Shown: positions 17,330 through 26,951, numbered from the stretch's first letter. The stretch is 64,000 nt of DNA from Hyphomicrobiales bacterium (GCA_016710435.1 JADJVV010000001.1:2316501-2380500), one strand, 5' to 3'. A program made the numbers and translations. Notes: a model not told the origin generated them from the sequence alone.

Positions 17330-18331
17330 TCAGAGATTGTCGGTGTTGAACGTGTCGCAATCGCGGACGGAATTGGCCTGCATGCCGGTCTTGAACCAGC
17401 GCACGCGCTGCTCCGACGAACCATGCGTGAAGCTTTCCGGAACCACATAGCCCTGGCTGCGCTTCTGCAGGCGGTCATCGCCGATCTGCGCGGCGGCGTT
17501 CAGGCCTTCTTCCACGTCGCCTTCTTCAAGAATGTTGGCGCGGGCGTTGGCTTCCTTGGCCCAGATGCCGGCGAAGCAATCCGCCTGCAACTCGACCCGC
17601 ACCTGAAGGGCATTGCCTTCCTCCTCCGACATCTGCGAACGCGCCTGCATCACCTTGTCGAGGATGCCGAACGAGTTCTGCACGTGATGGCCGACTTCAT
17701 GCGCCACCACATAGGCCTGCGCGAAGTCGCCCGGCGCGCCGAGCTTGTTCTTCATGTCCTGGTAGAAGGAGAGGTCGATGTAGACCTTCTGGTCGCGCGG
17801 GCAATAGAAGGGGCCCATCGCCGACTGCGCCATGCCGCAGGCTGACTGCGTGAAGCCCGAGAACATCACCAGTGTCGGGTCTTCATAGGTCTTGCCCATT
17901 TTCTGGAAGATGCCGCCCCAGGCGCGCTCGGTGGAACCCAACACACGCGAAACGAAATCCTTGCCCGCATCCGTGGTCACGTCGGCCTGGCCCGTGCCGC
18001 CGCCGGGCACTTGTGCATCGGCTGTCGTGGTGCCGTCCGTGGGGGCGTCCGGAATCTGGTACTCGGTGGAGTTGCCGCCCGGAATCGGCAAGCCGCCACC
18101 GCCGCCGTTCATCATCGAAAGCAGGTCGATGCCAAAGATAAACTTCAGCGCGAGATAGGCGATGACGAGCAGCACGATTGTCGAGATGGACATTCCGCCG
18201 CCCCTTCCGCCGCCCATCGGAATGTTGATGCGCCTTCCGCCGCCGCCGCCCGGAAAGCCGAAACCACCGCCGCCGCCCCGGCCACGCTGGTCGTCCACGT
18301 TGTCGCTTGGACGTTCATTGTCGAGACGCAT
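17330..18331 (-). CDS. ypfJ: Neutral zinc metallopeptidase family protein (YpfJ/PF04228 type)
   Basis: 333 residues from the ATG at 18331, which follows a strong CAGGAGG. Order of features: a charged N-terminus, a long Gly-rich stretch (about 15-45), one membrane helix (STIVLLVIAYLALKFIF, about 50-70), a Gly/Pro linker and a conserved C-terminal domain from about 115 containing the zinc-site motif HEVGHHVQN. Further conserved signatures are CPRDQKVYIDLSFYQDM and LQADCFAGIWA. Topology suggests an inner-membrane anchor with the catalytic domain outside the cytoplasm. Substrates are unknown for the family. It is monocistronic with an intrinsic terminator. Confidence 0.92.
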   Translation of the reverse strand: MRLDNERPSDNVDDQRGRGGGGGFGFPGGGGGRRINIPMGGGRGGGMSISTIVLLVIAYLALKFIFGIDLLSMMNGGGGGLPIPGGNSTEYQIPDAPTDGTTTADAQVPGGGTGQADVTTDAGKDFVSRVLGSTERAWGGIFQKMGKTYEDPTLVMFSGFTQSACGMAQSAMGPFYCPRDQKVYIDLSFYQDMKNKLGAPGDFAQAYVVAHEVGHHVQNSFGILDKVMQARSQMSEEEGNALQVRVELQADCFAGIWAKEANARANILEEGDVEEGLNAAAQIGDDRLQKRSQGYVVPESFTHGSSEQRVRWFKTGMQANSVRDCDTFNTDNL

Positions 18332-18456
18332 GATGACCTCCTGAAATATATCCCCCGCGAAACAGGCGCGGCACGTCTGGTGCGCAAATTTGGCGAGTGA
18401 GCGCCCGGAATGCAAGGTGTTTTGCGGGCGCACCGATTTCCGCTACAAGCCCGCCC

Positions 18457-20082
18457 ATGACAGACACGCTGACCATTGCGCTCGCCCAGTTGAACCCCAC
18501 GGTGGGCGCCGTTGCCGCCAACCTCGACAAGGCCCGCGCCACGATCTCCGCACATCGCCACGTCGATCTCGTGCTGTTCCCGGAACTCTACATCGCCGGC
18601 TATCCGCCGGAGGACCTCGTGCTGCGGCCATCCTTCGTCATGGCCTGCAAGGAAGCGGCTGAAACACTGGCGCGCGAATTCGCCGATGGCCCGGCGATTC
18701 TCATCGGCTTGCCGTGGCGCGAGGGCGACAGGCTGCACAATTCCGTGGCACTTCTCTCCGGCGGCCGGATCGAGACGGTGCGCCACAAGGTTGACCTGCC
18801 CAACTACGGCGTGTTCGACGAAAAGCGCGTCTTCCAGCCAGGCCCAGCACCTGGGCCGCTGACGGTGAAGGGCGTGCGCCTCGGCATTCCCATCTGCGAG
18901 GACATCTGGACGGAAGAGGTCTGCGAAACGCTCGCCGAAACAGGCGCCGAAATCCTGCTCTCGCCCAACGGCTCACCCTTTGAACGCAACAAGGACGATG
19001 TGCGCCTCAACCTCGTGGTGGCGCGCGTGACCGAGACGGGCCTGCCGCTCGCCTATCTCAACCAGGTGGGCGGACAGGATGAACTGGTGTTCGACGGTGC
19101 CTCCTTCGTGCTCAACGCCGATCATTCCCTCGCGCTGCAGATGCCGATGTTCGAGGAAGCGGTTGCCGTCACCACATGGCGGCGCCAGGGCGACCGCTGG
19201 GCCTGCGAGAAGGGCGACATCGTCCGGCTGCCCGAGCGCGAGGAAGAAACATGGAAGGCCTGTGTCCTGGGCTTGCGCGACTACGTGCTGAAGAACCGCT
19301 TTCCCGGCGTGGTGCTGGGCATGTCGGGCGGCATCGATTCGGCTGTCGTCGCCGCCATGGCGGTGGACGCGCTTGGTCCCGACAAGGTGCATTGCGTGAT
19401 GTTGCCCTATGCCTACACGTCGAAGGATTCCCTCGTCGATGCCGAAGATTGCGCCAAACGCATGGGCGTGCGTTACGATATTGTGCCGATCAAGGAACCG
19501 GTGGAGGGTTTCCTCTCCGCGCTGAAGCCCATGTTTGCCGGCAGGAACAGCGACATCACCGAGGAAAACATCCAGTCGCGTTCACGCGGCGTGGTGCTGA
19601 TGGCGATCTCCAACAAGTTCGGCTCCATGGTGCTGACCACGGGCAACAAGAGCGAGATGAGCGTCGGTTATGCCACGCTCTACGGCGACATGAACGGTGG
19701 CTACAACCCCATCAAGGATGTCTACAAGACGGAAGTCTATCGCCTCGCCGCCTGGCGCAACACGCTGGGCGAGGTGATCCCCGGACGCATCATCACCAAG
19801 GCACCGACAGCGGAACTGCGCGAGAACCAGAAGGACCAGGATTCGCTGCCGCCTTACGATGTGCTGGATGACATCCTCGACGGACTGGTGGAGCGCGAGC
19901 AATCGGTGGCCGAGATCGTCTCGCGCGGGCATGACGTGGCGCTGGTGAAGCGCGTGCAGCACATGCTCTATGTGGCCGAATACAAGCGCCGGCAGGCCGC
20001 ACCGGGCGTCAAGATCACCCGCCGCAACTTCGGCCGCGACCGGCGCTATCCGATCACCAACGGGTTCAGGGATCCGGGGTGA
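18457..20082 (+). CDS. nadE: Glutamine-dependent NAD+ synthetase
   Basis: 541 residues from the ATG at 18457. It makes NAD+ from deamido-NAD+, ATP and glutamine. The N-terminal nitrilase-type glutaminase domain carries the triad Glu43 (FPELYIAGYPPEDL), Lys111 (RHKVDLPNYGVFDE) and Cys147 (GIPICEDIW). The C-terminal synthetase domain has the PP-loop SGGIDSAVVAAMA, followed by the conserved ITEENIQSRSRG and LTTGNKSEMSVGYATLYGDM. Length is typical of this two-domain class. It stands alone, convergent with an aldo/keto reductase gene. Confidence 0.97.
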   Translation: MTDTLTIALAQLNPTVGAVAANLDKARATISAHRHVDLVLFPELYIAGYPPEDLVLRPSFVMACKEAAETLAREFADGPAILIGLPWREGDRLHNSVALLSGGRIETVRHKVDLPNYGVFDEKRVFQPGPAPGPLTVKGVRLGIPICEDIWTEEVCETLAETGAEILLSPNGSPFERNKDDVRLNLVVARVTETGLPLAYLNQVGGQDELVFDGASFVLNADHSLALQMPMFEEAVAVTTWRRQGDRWACEKGDIVRLPEREEETWKACVLGLRDYVLKNRFPGVVLGMSGGIDSAVVAAMAVDALGPDKVHCVMLPYAYTSKDSLVDAEDCAKRMGVRYDIVPIKEPVEGFLSALKPMFAGRNSDITEENIQSRSRGVVLMAISNKFGSMVLTTGNKSEMSVGYATLYGDMNGGYNPIKDVYKTEVYRLAAWRNTLGEVIPGRIITKAPTAELRENQKDQDSLPPYDVLDDILDGLVEREQSVAEIVSRGHDVALVKRVQHMLYVAEYKRRQAAPGVKITRRNFGRDRRYPITNGFRDPG

Positions 20083-20106
20083 ACGCCAGCGCCGCCACCA
20101 GCCTCC

Positions 20107-21096
20107 TCAGCAATACAATTCCGAACTCTTCTGCTGTTCGTCGGAATAGCGGTTCCCTTGCGCCCATCCCATGGGGAGAATGCGCTCGATTTCGGCGAGA
20201 TCATCCGTAGACAGACGAATATCCGCCGCTGCCGCATCCATGGCCAGATGCTCGGCCGTGCGTGTGCCCGGAATGGGGATGATGTGCTGGCCCTGGTGGA
20301 GCGTCCAGGCGATGGCGAGTGCGGAGGTGCTCCAGCCCCGTGACCTTGCGAATGCGCGGAAAGCCTCGATAGAGCGCATGTTGTAAGCAAACGCCTGGGG
20401 CTGGAAGCGCGGCATGGGCCTGCGGAAATCACCGTCGGGGAACGCGGCCGGGTCCAGCGTCACGTCGCTCAGCACGCCGCGCGCCACCGGCGAGAAGGCG
20501 ACGAAGGCCGCGCCGATGCGCTCGCAGGCCTGCACCATGCCAAGCTGAGGCAGGCGCGACCACAGCGAGAGTTCGCTTTGCACGGCACGGATGGGATGGA
20601 CGGCAGAAGCGCGCATCAGCGAGGCTGGCGAAATTTCGGAGTAGCCAATGCCGCCGATCTTTCCTTCCCGCACGAAGCCCGCCAGCGTGCCAGTCACATC
20701 CTCAATGGGAATCGTCTGGTCGCGGCGGTGGATGTAATAGAGATCGACGTGATCAACGCCGAGGCGTTTCAATGATCCCTCAAAGCATTCGCGCAGGAAG
20801 CCCGCCTCGTTGCTGATGCCGCGCGGATTGACCTTGAAGCCGCCCTTGGTGGCGATGGAAAACTGTCGGCGCGCCGCGGGATTGTGCTGCAGGTAGCGGC
20901 CAATGATCTCTTCCGACAGATAGGGCCCGTAGATCAGGGCGGTGTCGATATGGGTGACGCCGAGGTCCAGCGCCTTGTCCAGCGCCCGGAACCCGGTCGC
21001 TTCATCCGTGGGGCCAAAGGCGCCCGCGAGGCTCATGGCGCCGAACCCCATTTCCCCCACCAGCGGTCCGCCAGCACCCAATTGCCTTTGCTTCAT
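20107..21096 (-). CDS. Aldo/keto reductase
   Basis: 329 residues from the ATG at 21096, with GGGAG upstream; a TTG three codons earlier is less likely. It is an NADPH-dependent TIM-barrel reductase. The catalytic set is visible: Asp and Tyr in HIDTALIYGPYLSEE, Lys in IATKGGF and His in LYYIHRRD. The C-terminal cofactor-binding region reads IPIPGTRTAEHLAMDAAA. It resembles the AKR13/YakC-like group acting on aldehydes and ketones; the physiological substrate is unknown. It is divergent from gltX, 61 bp between starts, and convergent with nadE. Confidence 0.92.
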   Translation of the reverse strand: MKQRQLGAGGPLVGEMGFGAMSLAGAFGPTDEATGFRALDKALDLGVTHIDTALIYGPYLSEEIIGRYLQHNPAARRQFSIATKGGFKVNPRGISNEAGFLRECFEGSLKRLGVDHVDLYYIHRRDQTIPIEDVTGTLAGFVREGKIGGIGYSEISPASLMRASAVHPIRAVQSELSLWSRLPQLGMVQACERIGAAFVAFSPVARGVLSDVTLDPAAFPDGDFRRPMPRFQPQAFAYNMRSIEAFRAFARSRGWSTSALAIAWTLHQGQHIIPIPGTRTAEHLAMDAAAADIRLSTDDLAEIERILPMGWAQGNRYSDEQQKSSELYC

Positions 21097-21157
21097 GCTG
21101 TGCAACTCCCTTGCATCGCTTTACAATAGAAGGCCATTTGGCTACCGCACAAGCACC

Positions 21158-22477
21158 ATGACCATCGTCCGCTTCGCTCCCTCGCCCACGGGCCGCATCC
21201 ACATCGGCAACGCTCGCACGGCCATCCTCAACTGGCTGTTTGCGCAGAAGACCGGTGGACAATTCATCCTGCGCTATGACGATACGGACACGGCGCGCTC
21301 GACGCTGGAATATGCAGAAGGAATTGCGTCGGACCTCTCATGGCTCGGCATCCATCCCGCGCGCGTGGAATGGCAGTCCAAGCGCTTTCCGCGCTACGAC
21401 GCACTGGTGGAGAAACTGAAGGCGGAAGGGCGGCTCTACCCCTGTTACGAAACAGCCGACGAACTGGAGCGCCGCCGCAAGCGCCAGGAAGCCCGTGGTG
21501 GCCCGCGTGTCTATGATCGCGCCGCACTGAAGCTGACGGCAGACGAGCGCGCCGCACTGGAAGCGCAGGGCCGGAAGCCGCATTGGCGCTTCAAGCTGGA
21601 CCACCGTGTCATCGAATGGACCGATCTCATTCGCGGTCCCCAGCACACCGACCTCGCGAGCCAGTCTGATCCCGTGCTTGTGCGTGAAGACGGCACTTAT
21701 CTCTACACGCTGCCATCGGTCATCGACGACATCGACTTCGGCATCACCCACGTCATCCGCGGCGAGGACCACGTCACCAATGCGGGCGTGCAGGTGGCAA
21801 TCACGCAGGCGCTGGGCGGCACGCCACCCGTCTATGCCCATCACTCGCTGCTGGTGGGGGCGGATGGCCGGGGCCTGTCCAAGCGGCTGGGCTCGCTCTC
21901 CATCGCCCAGATGCGCGCCGACGGGCTGGAAGCCATGGCCGTGGTGAGCCACGCGGCCCTGCTGGGAACGTCCGACAATATTCATCCGTGCAAGGACTAT
22001 TCCGAACTGGTGGAGAGCTTCGACCTTGCCAAGATCTCGCGCGCCCCGGGGCGTTTCGACGAGGCGGAACTGCGCGGGCTGAACGCCAAGCTCCTTCACA
22101 TGACGCCCTATGATGCCGTCGTTGCACGCCTCATGGGCAAGGACGAAGCCTTCTGGCTCGCCGTGCGCGGCAACATCGAAAAGCTGGCCGATGTGGAACA
22201 CTGGGCCCACGTGATCGCGGGGCCCATGCTGCCGGTGATCGCCGCAGAGGACCGGGAATTCATCGCTGCGGCCCGCGTTGCACTGCCGCCGGAACCATGG
22301 GACGGCAGCACCTGGAAAGTCTGGACCGAGGCGGTGAAAGCCGCAACCGGCCGCAAGGGCAAGCCACTGTTCATGCCGCTTCGCCTCGCCCTCACCGGCC
22401 TCGACCACGGCCCCGAACTGGCGGCCCTCCTGCCCCTGATCGGCCGCGCGCGGACGATGGAGCGGTTGGACGGATGA
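21158..22477 (+). CDS. gltX: Glutamyl-tRNA synthetase
   Basis: 439 residues, a class I synthetase charging tRNA with glutamate. The start at 21158 gives MTIVRFAPSPTGRIHIGNAR, with the HIGH-class motif HIGN at 15-18. The KMSKS-class loop reads GRGLSKRLG. The stretch FGITHVIRGEDHVTNAGVQ is the usual active-site block. Alphaproteobacteria often carry two GltX copies, one charging tRNA-Glu and the other tRNA-Gln or having reduced function; which this is cannot be told from one sequence. The 61 bp spacer separates it from the divergent aldo/keto reductase. Confidence 0.95.
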   Translation: MTIVRFAPSPTGRIHIGNARTAILNWLFAQKTGGQFILRYDDTDTARSTLEYAEGIASDLSWLGIHPARVEWQSKRFPRYDALVEKLKAEGRLYPCYETADELERRRKRQEARGGPRVYDRAALKLTADERAALEAQGRKPHWRFKLDHRVIEWTDLIRGPQHTDLASQSDPVLVREDGTYLYTLPSVIDDIDFGITHVIRGEDHVTNAGVQVAITQALGGTPPVYAHHSLLVGADGRGLSKRLGSLSIAQMRADGLEAMAVVSHAALLGTSDNIHPCKDYSELVESFDLAKISRAPGRFDEAELRGLNAKLLHMTPYDAVVARLMGKDEAFWLAVRGNIEKLADVEHWAHVIAGPMLPVIAAEDREFIAAARVALPPEPWDGSTWKVWTEAVKAATGRKGKPLFMPLRLALTGLDHGPELAALLPLIGRARTMERLDG

Positions 22478-22527
22478 AGCGCTGAACCCTTGCACCGCCC
22501 GGTCATCCGCGCCATCATCGCGGCATC

Positions 22528-23166
22528 ATGATCCTTGTCGGCCAATTTGACTCGCCTTTCGTGCGCCGTGTGGCGGTGACGCTCAATCACTATCACATGC
22601 CTTTCACGCGCAATCCTCTGTCCATTTTCCGCAATGCCTCGGAGGTGCAGAAGATCAATCCGCTGCTGCGCGTGCCGGCGCTCATTCTGGAGAGCGGCGA
22701 GACACTCATCGATTCCCATGCCATCATCGATCATCTCGACGAAGCGGCGGGGCCGGCGCGGGCGCTGACGCCGCGCCACGGACCAGAACGCCGCCACGTC
22801 ATGCAGGCGGTCTATCTTGCCACAGGCATCGCCGAGAAAGTGGTGCAGACCTTCTTTGAGCGCCATCACCATCCCGACAAGATGCTCGCCAGGGACTATG
22901 AGAAACGTCTCCTGTCGCAGATCAACGCGAGCCTTGAAAAGCTGGAACATGATTGCGGCACGCCGTGGTTCTTCGACAACAAGCTGTCCCAGGCCGACGT
23001 GAGCACGGCCTGCATGCTGATGCACATGAAGCTGCGCGTGCCGGAATGTTTCCCTGTGAACAAGTATCCGAAGCTGCATGCCATGGCGCTTCACTGCGAA
23101 ACGCTGGATGCCTTCGCCGATGCCCGCCCGAGCCCCGATGAAACCGTTCCCTCGCGCAAATCGTAA
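22528..23166 (+). CDS. Glutathione S-transferase family protein
   Basis: 212 residues. The thioredoxin-fold N-terminus (MILVGQFDSPFVRRVAVTLN) has the Ser/Phe/Val pattern of bacterial GSTs. It is followed by the cis-proline segment RVPALILESGETLIDSHAII, which binds the glutathione gamma-glutamyl group, and a helical C-terminal domain with SQADVSTACMLMHMKLR. It is a cytosolic detoxification or thiol-transfer enzyme; the substrate is unknown. It follows gltX by 50 bp and its 3' end is overlapped by the glycosyltransferase gene. Confidence 0.92.
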   Translation: MILVGQFDSPFVRRVAVTLNHYHMPFTRNPLSIFRNASEVQKINPLLRVPALILESGETLIDSHAIIDHLDEAAGPARALTPRHGPERRHVMQAVYLATGIAEKVVQTFFERHHHPDKMLARDYEKRLLSQINASLEKLEHDCGTPWFFDNKLSQADVSTACMLMHMKLRVPECFPVNKYPKLHAMALHCETLDAFADARPSPDETVPSRKS

Positions 23167-23866
23167 AGGGCGCGTGCCGGCATTCTCTGTCATCATCCCG
23201 ACCTGCAACCGTCCGCAATTTCTGGCGGATGCGGTGGCATCTGTTCTCGCCCAGCGGGATGCCGATTTCGAATTGCTGATCGTCAATGATGGCATTGAAT
23301 TGCCGCCGCCGCCCGCCGACCCGCGCCTCCGGCATCTCGAGAATGCCCGCCGTGGCGCCATTGCCGCCCGCAATCTCGGCATCGCCAGCGCGCGCGGCGA
23401 CTGGATCTCCTGGCTGGACGACGACGACCTGTGGAAGGACCCGCTTCACCTCGCCCGCGCGGCATCGCGTTTGGGCGATGGAGCAGATTTCACCTTCGCG
23501 GACGGTGTGATGCAATTCGACACCGGCGCCCCGCCGCGCCTGTTCGCGAAGGACGCCTCGGCGGAGACGCTGGCGCGTGACAACACCATCCTCCTGTCTG
23601 CCGTCAGCTATCGCCGCGACCTGCACGATCGCCTGGGCGGGTTCGAGCCGTCGCTGCCTTACTACGCAGACTGGGACTGGTATTTGCGCGTGGCCCGGGC
23701 GGGATTCCGCATCGAGCGGATCGCCACGCCGACGGTGGCCATCCGCATTCACGGCAGCAACACTTCGGCCGCCGCCGAGGCTGCGCGGCGGGAAAATCTG
23801 CAACTCCTTTCGGCGCGCCACGGCCTTGGAACGATTGCCCTGAAGACCCATGCCGACTTCCTCTGA
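23138..23866 (+). CDS. Glycosyltransferase family 2
   Basis: 242 residues from the ATG at 23138, 29 bp inside the GST gene; a GTG at 23174 preceded by AAAGGGC is an equally plausible start (230 residues). The GT-A fold is seen in FSVIIPTCNRPQFLADAV, the nucleotide-sugar segment ELLIVNDG and the metal-binding stretch WISWLDDDDLWKD. The C-terminus includes YADWDWYLRVARAGFRI, a common GT2 acceptor-side block. There are no membrane helices. The donor and acceptor are unknown. It is transcribed with the GST by overlap, though no functional link is obvious. Confidence 0.88.
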   Translation: MKPFPRANRKGRVPAFSVIIPTCNRPQFLADAVASVLAQRDADFELLIVNDGIELPPPPADPRLRHLENARRGAIAARNLGIASARGDWISWLDDDDLWKDPLHLARAASRLGDGADFTFADGVMQFDTGAPPRLFAKDASAETLARDNTILLSAVSYRRDLHDRLGGFEPSLPYYADWDWYLRVARAGFRIERIATPTVAIRIHGSNTSAAAEAARRENLQLLSARHGLGTIALKTHADFL

Positions 23867-23959
23867 CGCGGGCGCTGCCGTCAAAAAACCCTTGCAAATA
23901 CAGCATTTTCGTCGTCTCTGGATTCGTTAACAAAAAGTTAAGCGTGATTCTCTTGGGCT

Positions 23960-23979
23960 TTTTGAATTCCGATTCAAAA
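23960..23979. repeat. AT-rich inverted repeat upstream of the HU gene
   Basis: TTTTGAAT and ATTCAAAA flank TCCG in the 200-bp AT-rich spacer before the HU gene. A wider inverted pair, AAAACCCTT (23885-23893) and AAGGGTTTT (23994-24002), encloses it. It could be a regulatory site or the end of the glycosyltransferase transcript. Confidence 0.4.
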
Positions 23980-24066
23980 CACCCGCGAAAAATAAGGGTT
24001 TTCACGAATCGCCGAGTGCTGTAACCAATCGTTCATAATTGATTCGCCACCACCAAGGAGATGACA

Positions 24067-24360
24067 ATGGCTGACGAAAAGGTACTGACGGTCGCGCTGT
24101 CCAAGATTGCTGCCGAACTGGCGGAGAAGCATGAAATGTCCAAGAAGGGCATGAGTGAACTCCTCGCCAACTTCGTCGAGCTCACGGTCAAGAACCTCAA
24201 GAAGGGCAACAAGGTCCGCATCACCGGCCTGGGCATTTTCCAGGTCCGCAAGCGTCCTGCCCGCCTCGGCCGCAACCCGCTCACGGGCGAGCAGATCAAG
24301 ATCAAGGCTTCCAAGAAGCTGGCCTTCCGCGCCGCCAAGGAAGTCAAGGAAGCGATCTGA
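24067..24360 (+). CDS. HU-family nucleoid DNA-binding protein
   Basis: 97 residues; the ATG at 24067 has AAGGAG six bases upstream and is preferred over the ATG at 24061, which sits directly on that site. The protein is small and basic: two N-terminal helices (VLTVALSKIAAELAEKHEMS), then a beta-arm region with the proline-containing GLGIFQVRKRPARLGRNPLTGE, the DNA-intercalating arm of HU/IHF. The C-terminal helix is AFRAAKEVKEAI. It lacks some invariant HU residues at the N-terminus, so it is a diverged HU-like paralogue. The AT-rich upstream spacer and intrinsic terminator mark a single, probably well expressed gene. Confidence 0.93.
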   Translation: MADEKVLTVALSKIAAELAEKHEMSKKGMSELLANFVELTVKNLKKGNKVRITGLGIFQVRKRPARLGRNPLTGEQIKIKASKKLAFRAAKEVKEAI

Positions 24361-24384
24361 TTTCGCTCCCGAACTCTTTCGTCG

Positions 24385-24410
24385 AGCCCCGCCCAGCGCG
24401 GGGCTTTTTT
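24385..24410 (+). terminator. Rho-independent terminator of the HU gene
   Basis: AGCCCCGC and GCGGGGCT form an 8-bp stem with a 5-nt loop, followed by a run of six T (24405-24410), 24 bp after the HU stop codon. Confidence 0.95.
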
Positions 24411-24515
24411 ATGCGCCGATTTGGTGAGGCGATTTCACCGATGCTGGCGATTGCAAGAGCGAGGCGGGGGCTCTAGGTTCGCCGCGATTTTCACCTTTTC
24501 CCCAGGAATATCTCC

Positions 24516-26951
24516 ATGAAATCTTCTGCCCAGGTTGTCGTCATCGGTGGCGGCGTTGTTGGTTGTTCGGTGCTCTATCACCTCACCAAGGCGGGCTGGA
24601 AAGACGTGGTACTGGTGGAACGTGACATCCTCACCTCCGGTTCCACCTGGCATGCGGCGGGCGGCTTCCACACGCTGAACGGCGATCCCAATGTGGCCAA
24701 GTTGCAGGGCTATACAATCGGCCTCTATGACGAGCTTGAAAAGATCTCCGGGCAGGCCTGCGGCTTGCACCGTTCCGGCGGCCTGATCCTCGCCGAAACC
24801 AAGGAGCGCATGGACTGGCTGAAGATGGCCCATGCCCGCGCCAAGTACCTCGGCCTCGAATGCGAACTCCTCACCGTGTCGGAAGCCAAGAAGCTGAACC
24901 CGCTGTTCGAGGAAAAGTATTTTGTCGGCGCGATGCTCGACGCCGCCGACGGCAACCTCGACCCGGAAGGAACCACCCACGCCTATGCCAAGTCGGCGCG
25001 CATTGGTGGTGCTGAAATCTACCAGGGTACGCGCGTGCAGGAACTGAAGCACCGCGCCGATGGCTCCTGGGACGTCATTACCGACAAGGGCAACATTCAC
25101 GCCGAGCATGTGGTGAACTGCGGTGGCTTGTGGGCCCGCGAAGTGGGCCGCATGGTGGGCCTCGAACTGCCGGTGCTCGCCATGGAGCACATGTATCTCG
25201 TGACCGAGGATGTTCCCGAGGTCGTCGCCTTCAACAAGGAGTTCGGCAAGGAAGTCTCGCACATCATCGACTTCAAGTCTGAAATCTACATGCGCCAGGA
25301 GCGCACCGGACTGGTGCTCGGCACCTATGAGCAGGACTGCCGCCCGTGGCAGCCGAAGCAGACGCCATGGGGCTTCGGCCGCGAACTGCTGCAGCCGGAC
25401 CTTGACCGCATCGCCCCCAACCTCGAACTCGGCTACAAGCATTTCCCCGTCTTGCAGAAGGCCGGCATCAAGCGCGTCATCAACGGCCCCTTCACCTTCA
25501 CGCCTGACGGCAACCCGCTGGTCGGCCCGGTGCCCGGCGTGAAGAACTACTGGGTCGCTTGCGGTGTGATGGCAGGCTTCAGCCAGGGTGGCGGCGTGGG
25601 CCTCGCGCTCTCGCAATGGATGGTCAACGGCGATCCGGGCTTCGACGTGTGGGCCATGGACGTGGCGCGCTTCGGCGAATGGGCCACGCGCAGCTACACC
25701 AACGAGAAGGTGCGCGAGAACTATTCCCGCCGCTTCTCCATCCGCTTCCCCAACGAAGAACTGCCGGCCGCCCGCCCGCAGCAGACGACGCCCATCTACG
25801 ACGCCATGTTGTCCGAAGGCGCCGTGATGGGTGACTCCTGGGGCCTCGAAACGCCGCTCTGGTTCGCGCCCAAGGGCGTGGAACCGAAGGACGTCGTCTC
25901 CTTCCGCCGCTCCAACGACTTCCCCCATGTGAAGGCGGAAGTGAAGGGCACGCGCAACGGCGTCGGCATCACCGAAATCGCCAACTTCGCCAAGTACCGC
26001 TTCACCGGCGCAGGTGCCGAGGCCTTCCTCTCGCGCCTCATGACCAACAAGATGCCGAAGACCGGCCGCATCATCCTGACGCCGATGCTCAATCCCGGCG
26101 GCAAGCTGATTGGCGACTTCACCATCGGCAAGCTGAATGACGAGACCTTCTACATGTGGGGCTCGTCGCAGGCGCAGCGCTACCACATGCGCTGGTTCGA
26201 AAAGCACCTGCCGTCCGATGGCTCGGTGAAGATCGACCGCCTCGACATGGGGCTGGTGGGCCTCTCCATTGCCGGACCGAAATCGCGTGACGTGCTGCAG
26301 GCCTTGACCGATGAAGACGTGTCCAACGCCGCCTTCAAGTTCATGGACATCCGCGCCATGGATATCGGCAACTGCCCCGTCATCATCAACCGCGTCACCT
26401 ATTCGGGCGACCTCGGCTATGAAATGTGGGTGGCGCCTGAATACCAGCGCCGCCTCTTTGCCCAGATCAAGAAGGCGGGCAAGCCGCACGGCATCGTCAA
26501 CTTCGGCATGCGCGCACTGCTCTCCATGCGCCTGGAAAAAAATTTCCCCACCTGGTACCGCGAACTGCGGCCCATCTACGGGCCCTTCGAAGCGGGGATG
26601 GATCGCTTCATCGACCTGACGAAGAACGACTTTATCGGCCGCGAGGCGGCGATGGAAGAAAAGCGCTCCGGTGGCAAGCTGCGGCGCGTCTCGATGATCG
26701 TGGACGCAGGCGATGCCGATGTGCTCGGCGATGAACCCATTTTCCACAAGGGCAAGGTGGTGGGCTGGGTCACATCCGGCGGTTATGCGCACTATGTCGA
26801 GAAGTCGATGGCGCAGGGCTACATCCCCAAGGAACTCGCAAGCGACCTGGGGCAGGGCGCCTTCGAGATCGAGATCATCGGCGAAATGCGAAAAGCCACC
26901 ATCAACGTTGATCCGCCCTTCGATCCGGAAGGCAAGCGCATGCGCGGGTGA
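24516..26951 (+). CDS. Dimethylglycine/sarcosine dehydrogenase-like FAD oxidoreductase with GcvT domain
   Basis: 811 residues. The N-terminal FAD domain starts VVVIGGGVVGCSVLYHLTKA, followed by the motif STWHAAGGFHTLNGDPNVAK, whose histidine is the site of covalent FAD attachment in dimethylglycine dehydrogenase. The C-terminal half (from about 430) is a GcvT/aminomethyltransferase module (AEAFLSRLMTNKMPKTGRI; GYEMWVAPEYQRRLFAQIK) that would take the one-carbon unit to tetrahydrofolate. Length and layout match dimethylglycine and sarcosine dehydrogenases. The substrate is an N-methyl amino acid of that group; exact choice is inference. It is followed six bases later by a YbaK-like gene. Neighbouring soxBDAG and mttB support N-demethylation metabolism. 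Confidence 0.9.
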   Translation: MKSSAQVVVIGGGVVGCSVLYHLTKAGWKDVVLVERDILTSGSTWHAAGGFHTLNGDPNVAKLQGYTIGLYDELEKISGQACGLHRSGGLILAETKERMDWLKMAHARAKYLGLECELLTVSEAKKLNPLFEEKYFVGAMLDAADGNLDPEGTTHAYAKSARIGGAEIYQGTRVQELKHRADGSWDVITDKGNIHAEHVVNCGGLWAREVGRMVGLELPVLAMEHMYLVTEDVPEVVAFNKEFGKEVSHIIDFKSEIYMRQERTGLVLGTYEQDCRPWQPKQTPWGFGRELLQPDLDRIAPNLELGYKHFPVLQKAGIKRVINGPFTFTPDGNPLVGPVPGVKNYWVACGVMAGFSQGGGVGLALSQWMVNGDPGFDVWAMDVARFGEWATRSYTNEKVRENYSRRFSIRFPNEELPAARPQQTTPIYDAMLSEGAVMGDSWGLETPLWFAPKGVEPKDVVSFRRSNDFPHVKAEVKGTRNGVGITEIANFAKYRFTGAGAEAFLSRLMTNKMPKTGRIILTPMLNPGGKLIGDFTIGKLNDETFYMWGSSQAQRYHMRWFEKHLPSDGSVKIDRLDMGLVGLSIAGPKSRDVLQALTDEDVSNAAFKFMDIRAMDIGNCPVIINRVTYSGDLGYEMWVAPEYQRRLFAQIKKAGKPHGIVNFGMRALLSMRLEKNFPTWYRELRPIYGPFEAGMDRFIDLTKNDFIGREAAMEEKRSGGKLRRVSMIVDAGDADVLGDEPIFHKGKVVGWVTSGGYAHYVEKSMAQGYIPKELASDLGQGAFEIEIIGEMRKATINVDPPFDPEGKRMRG

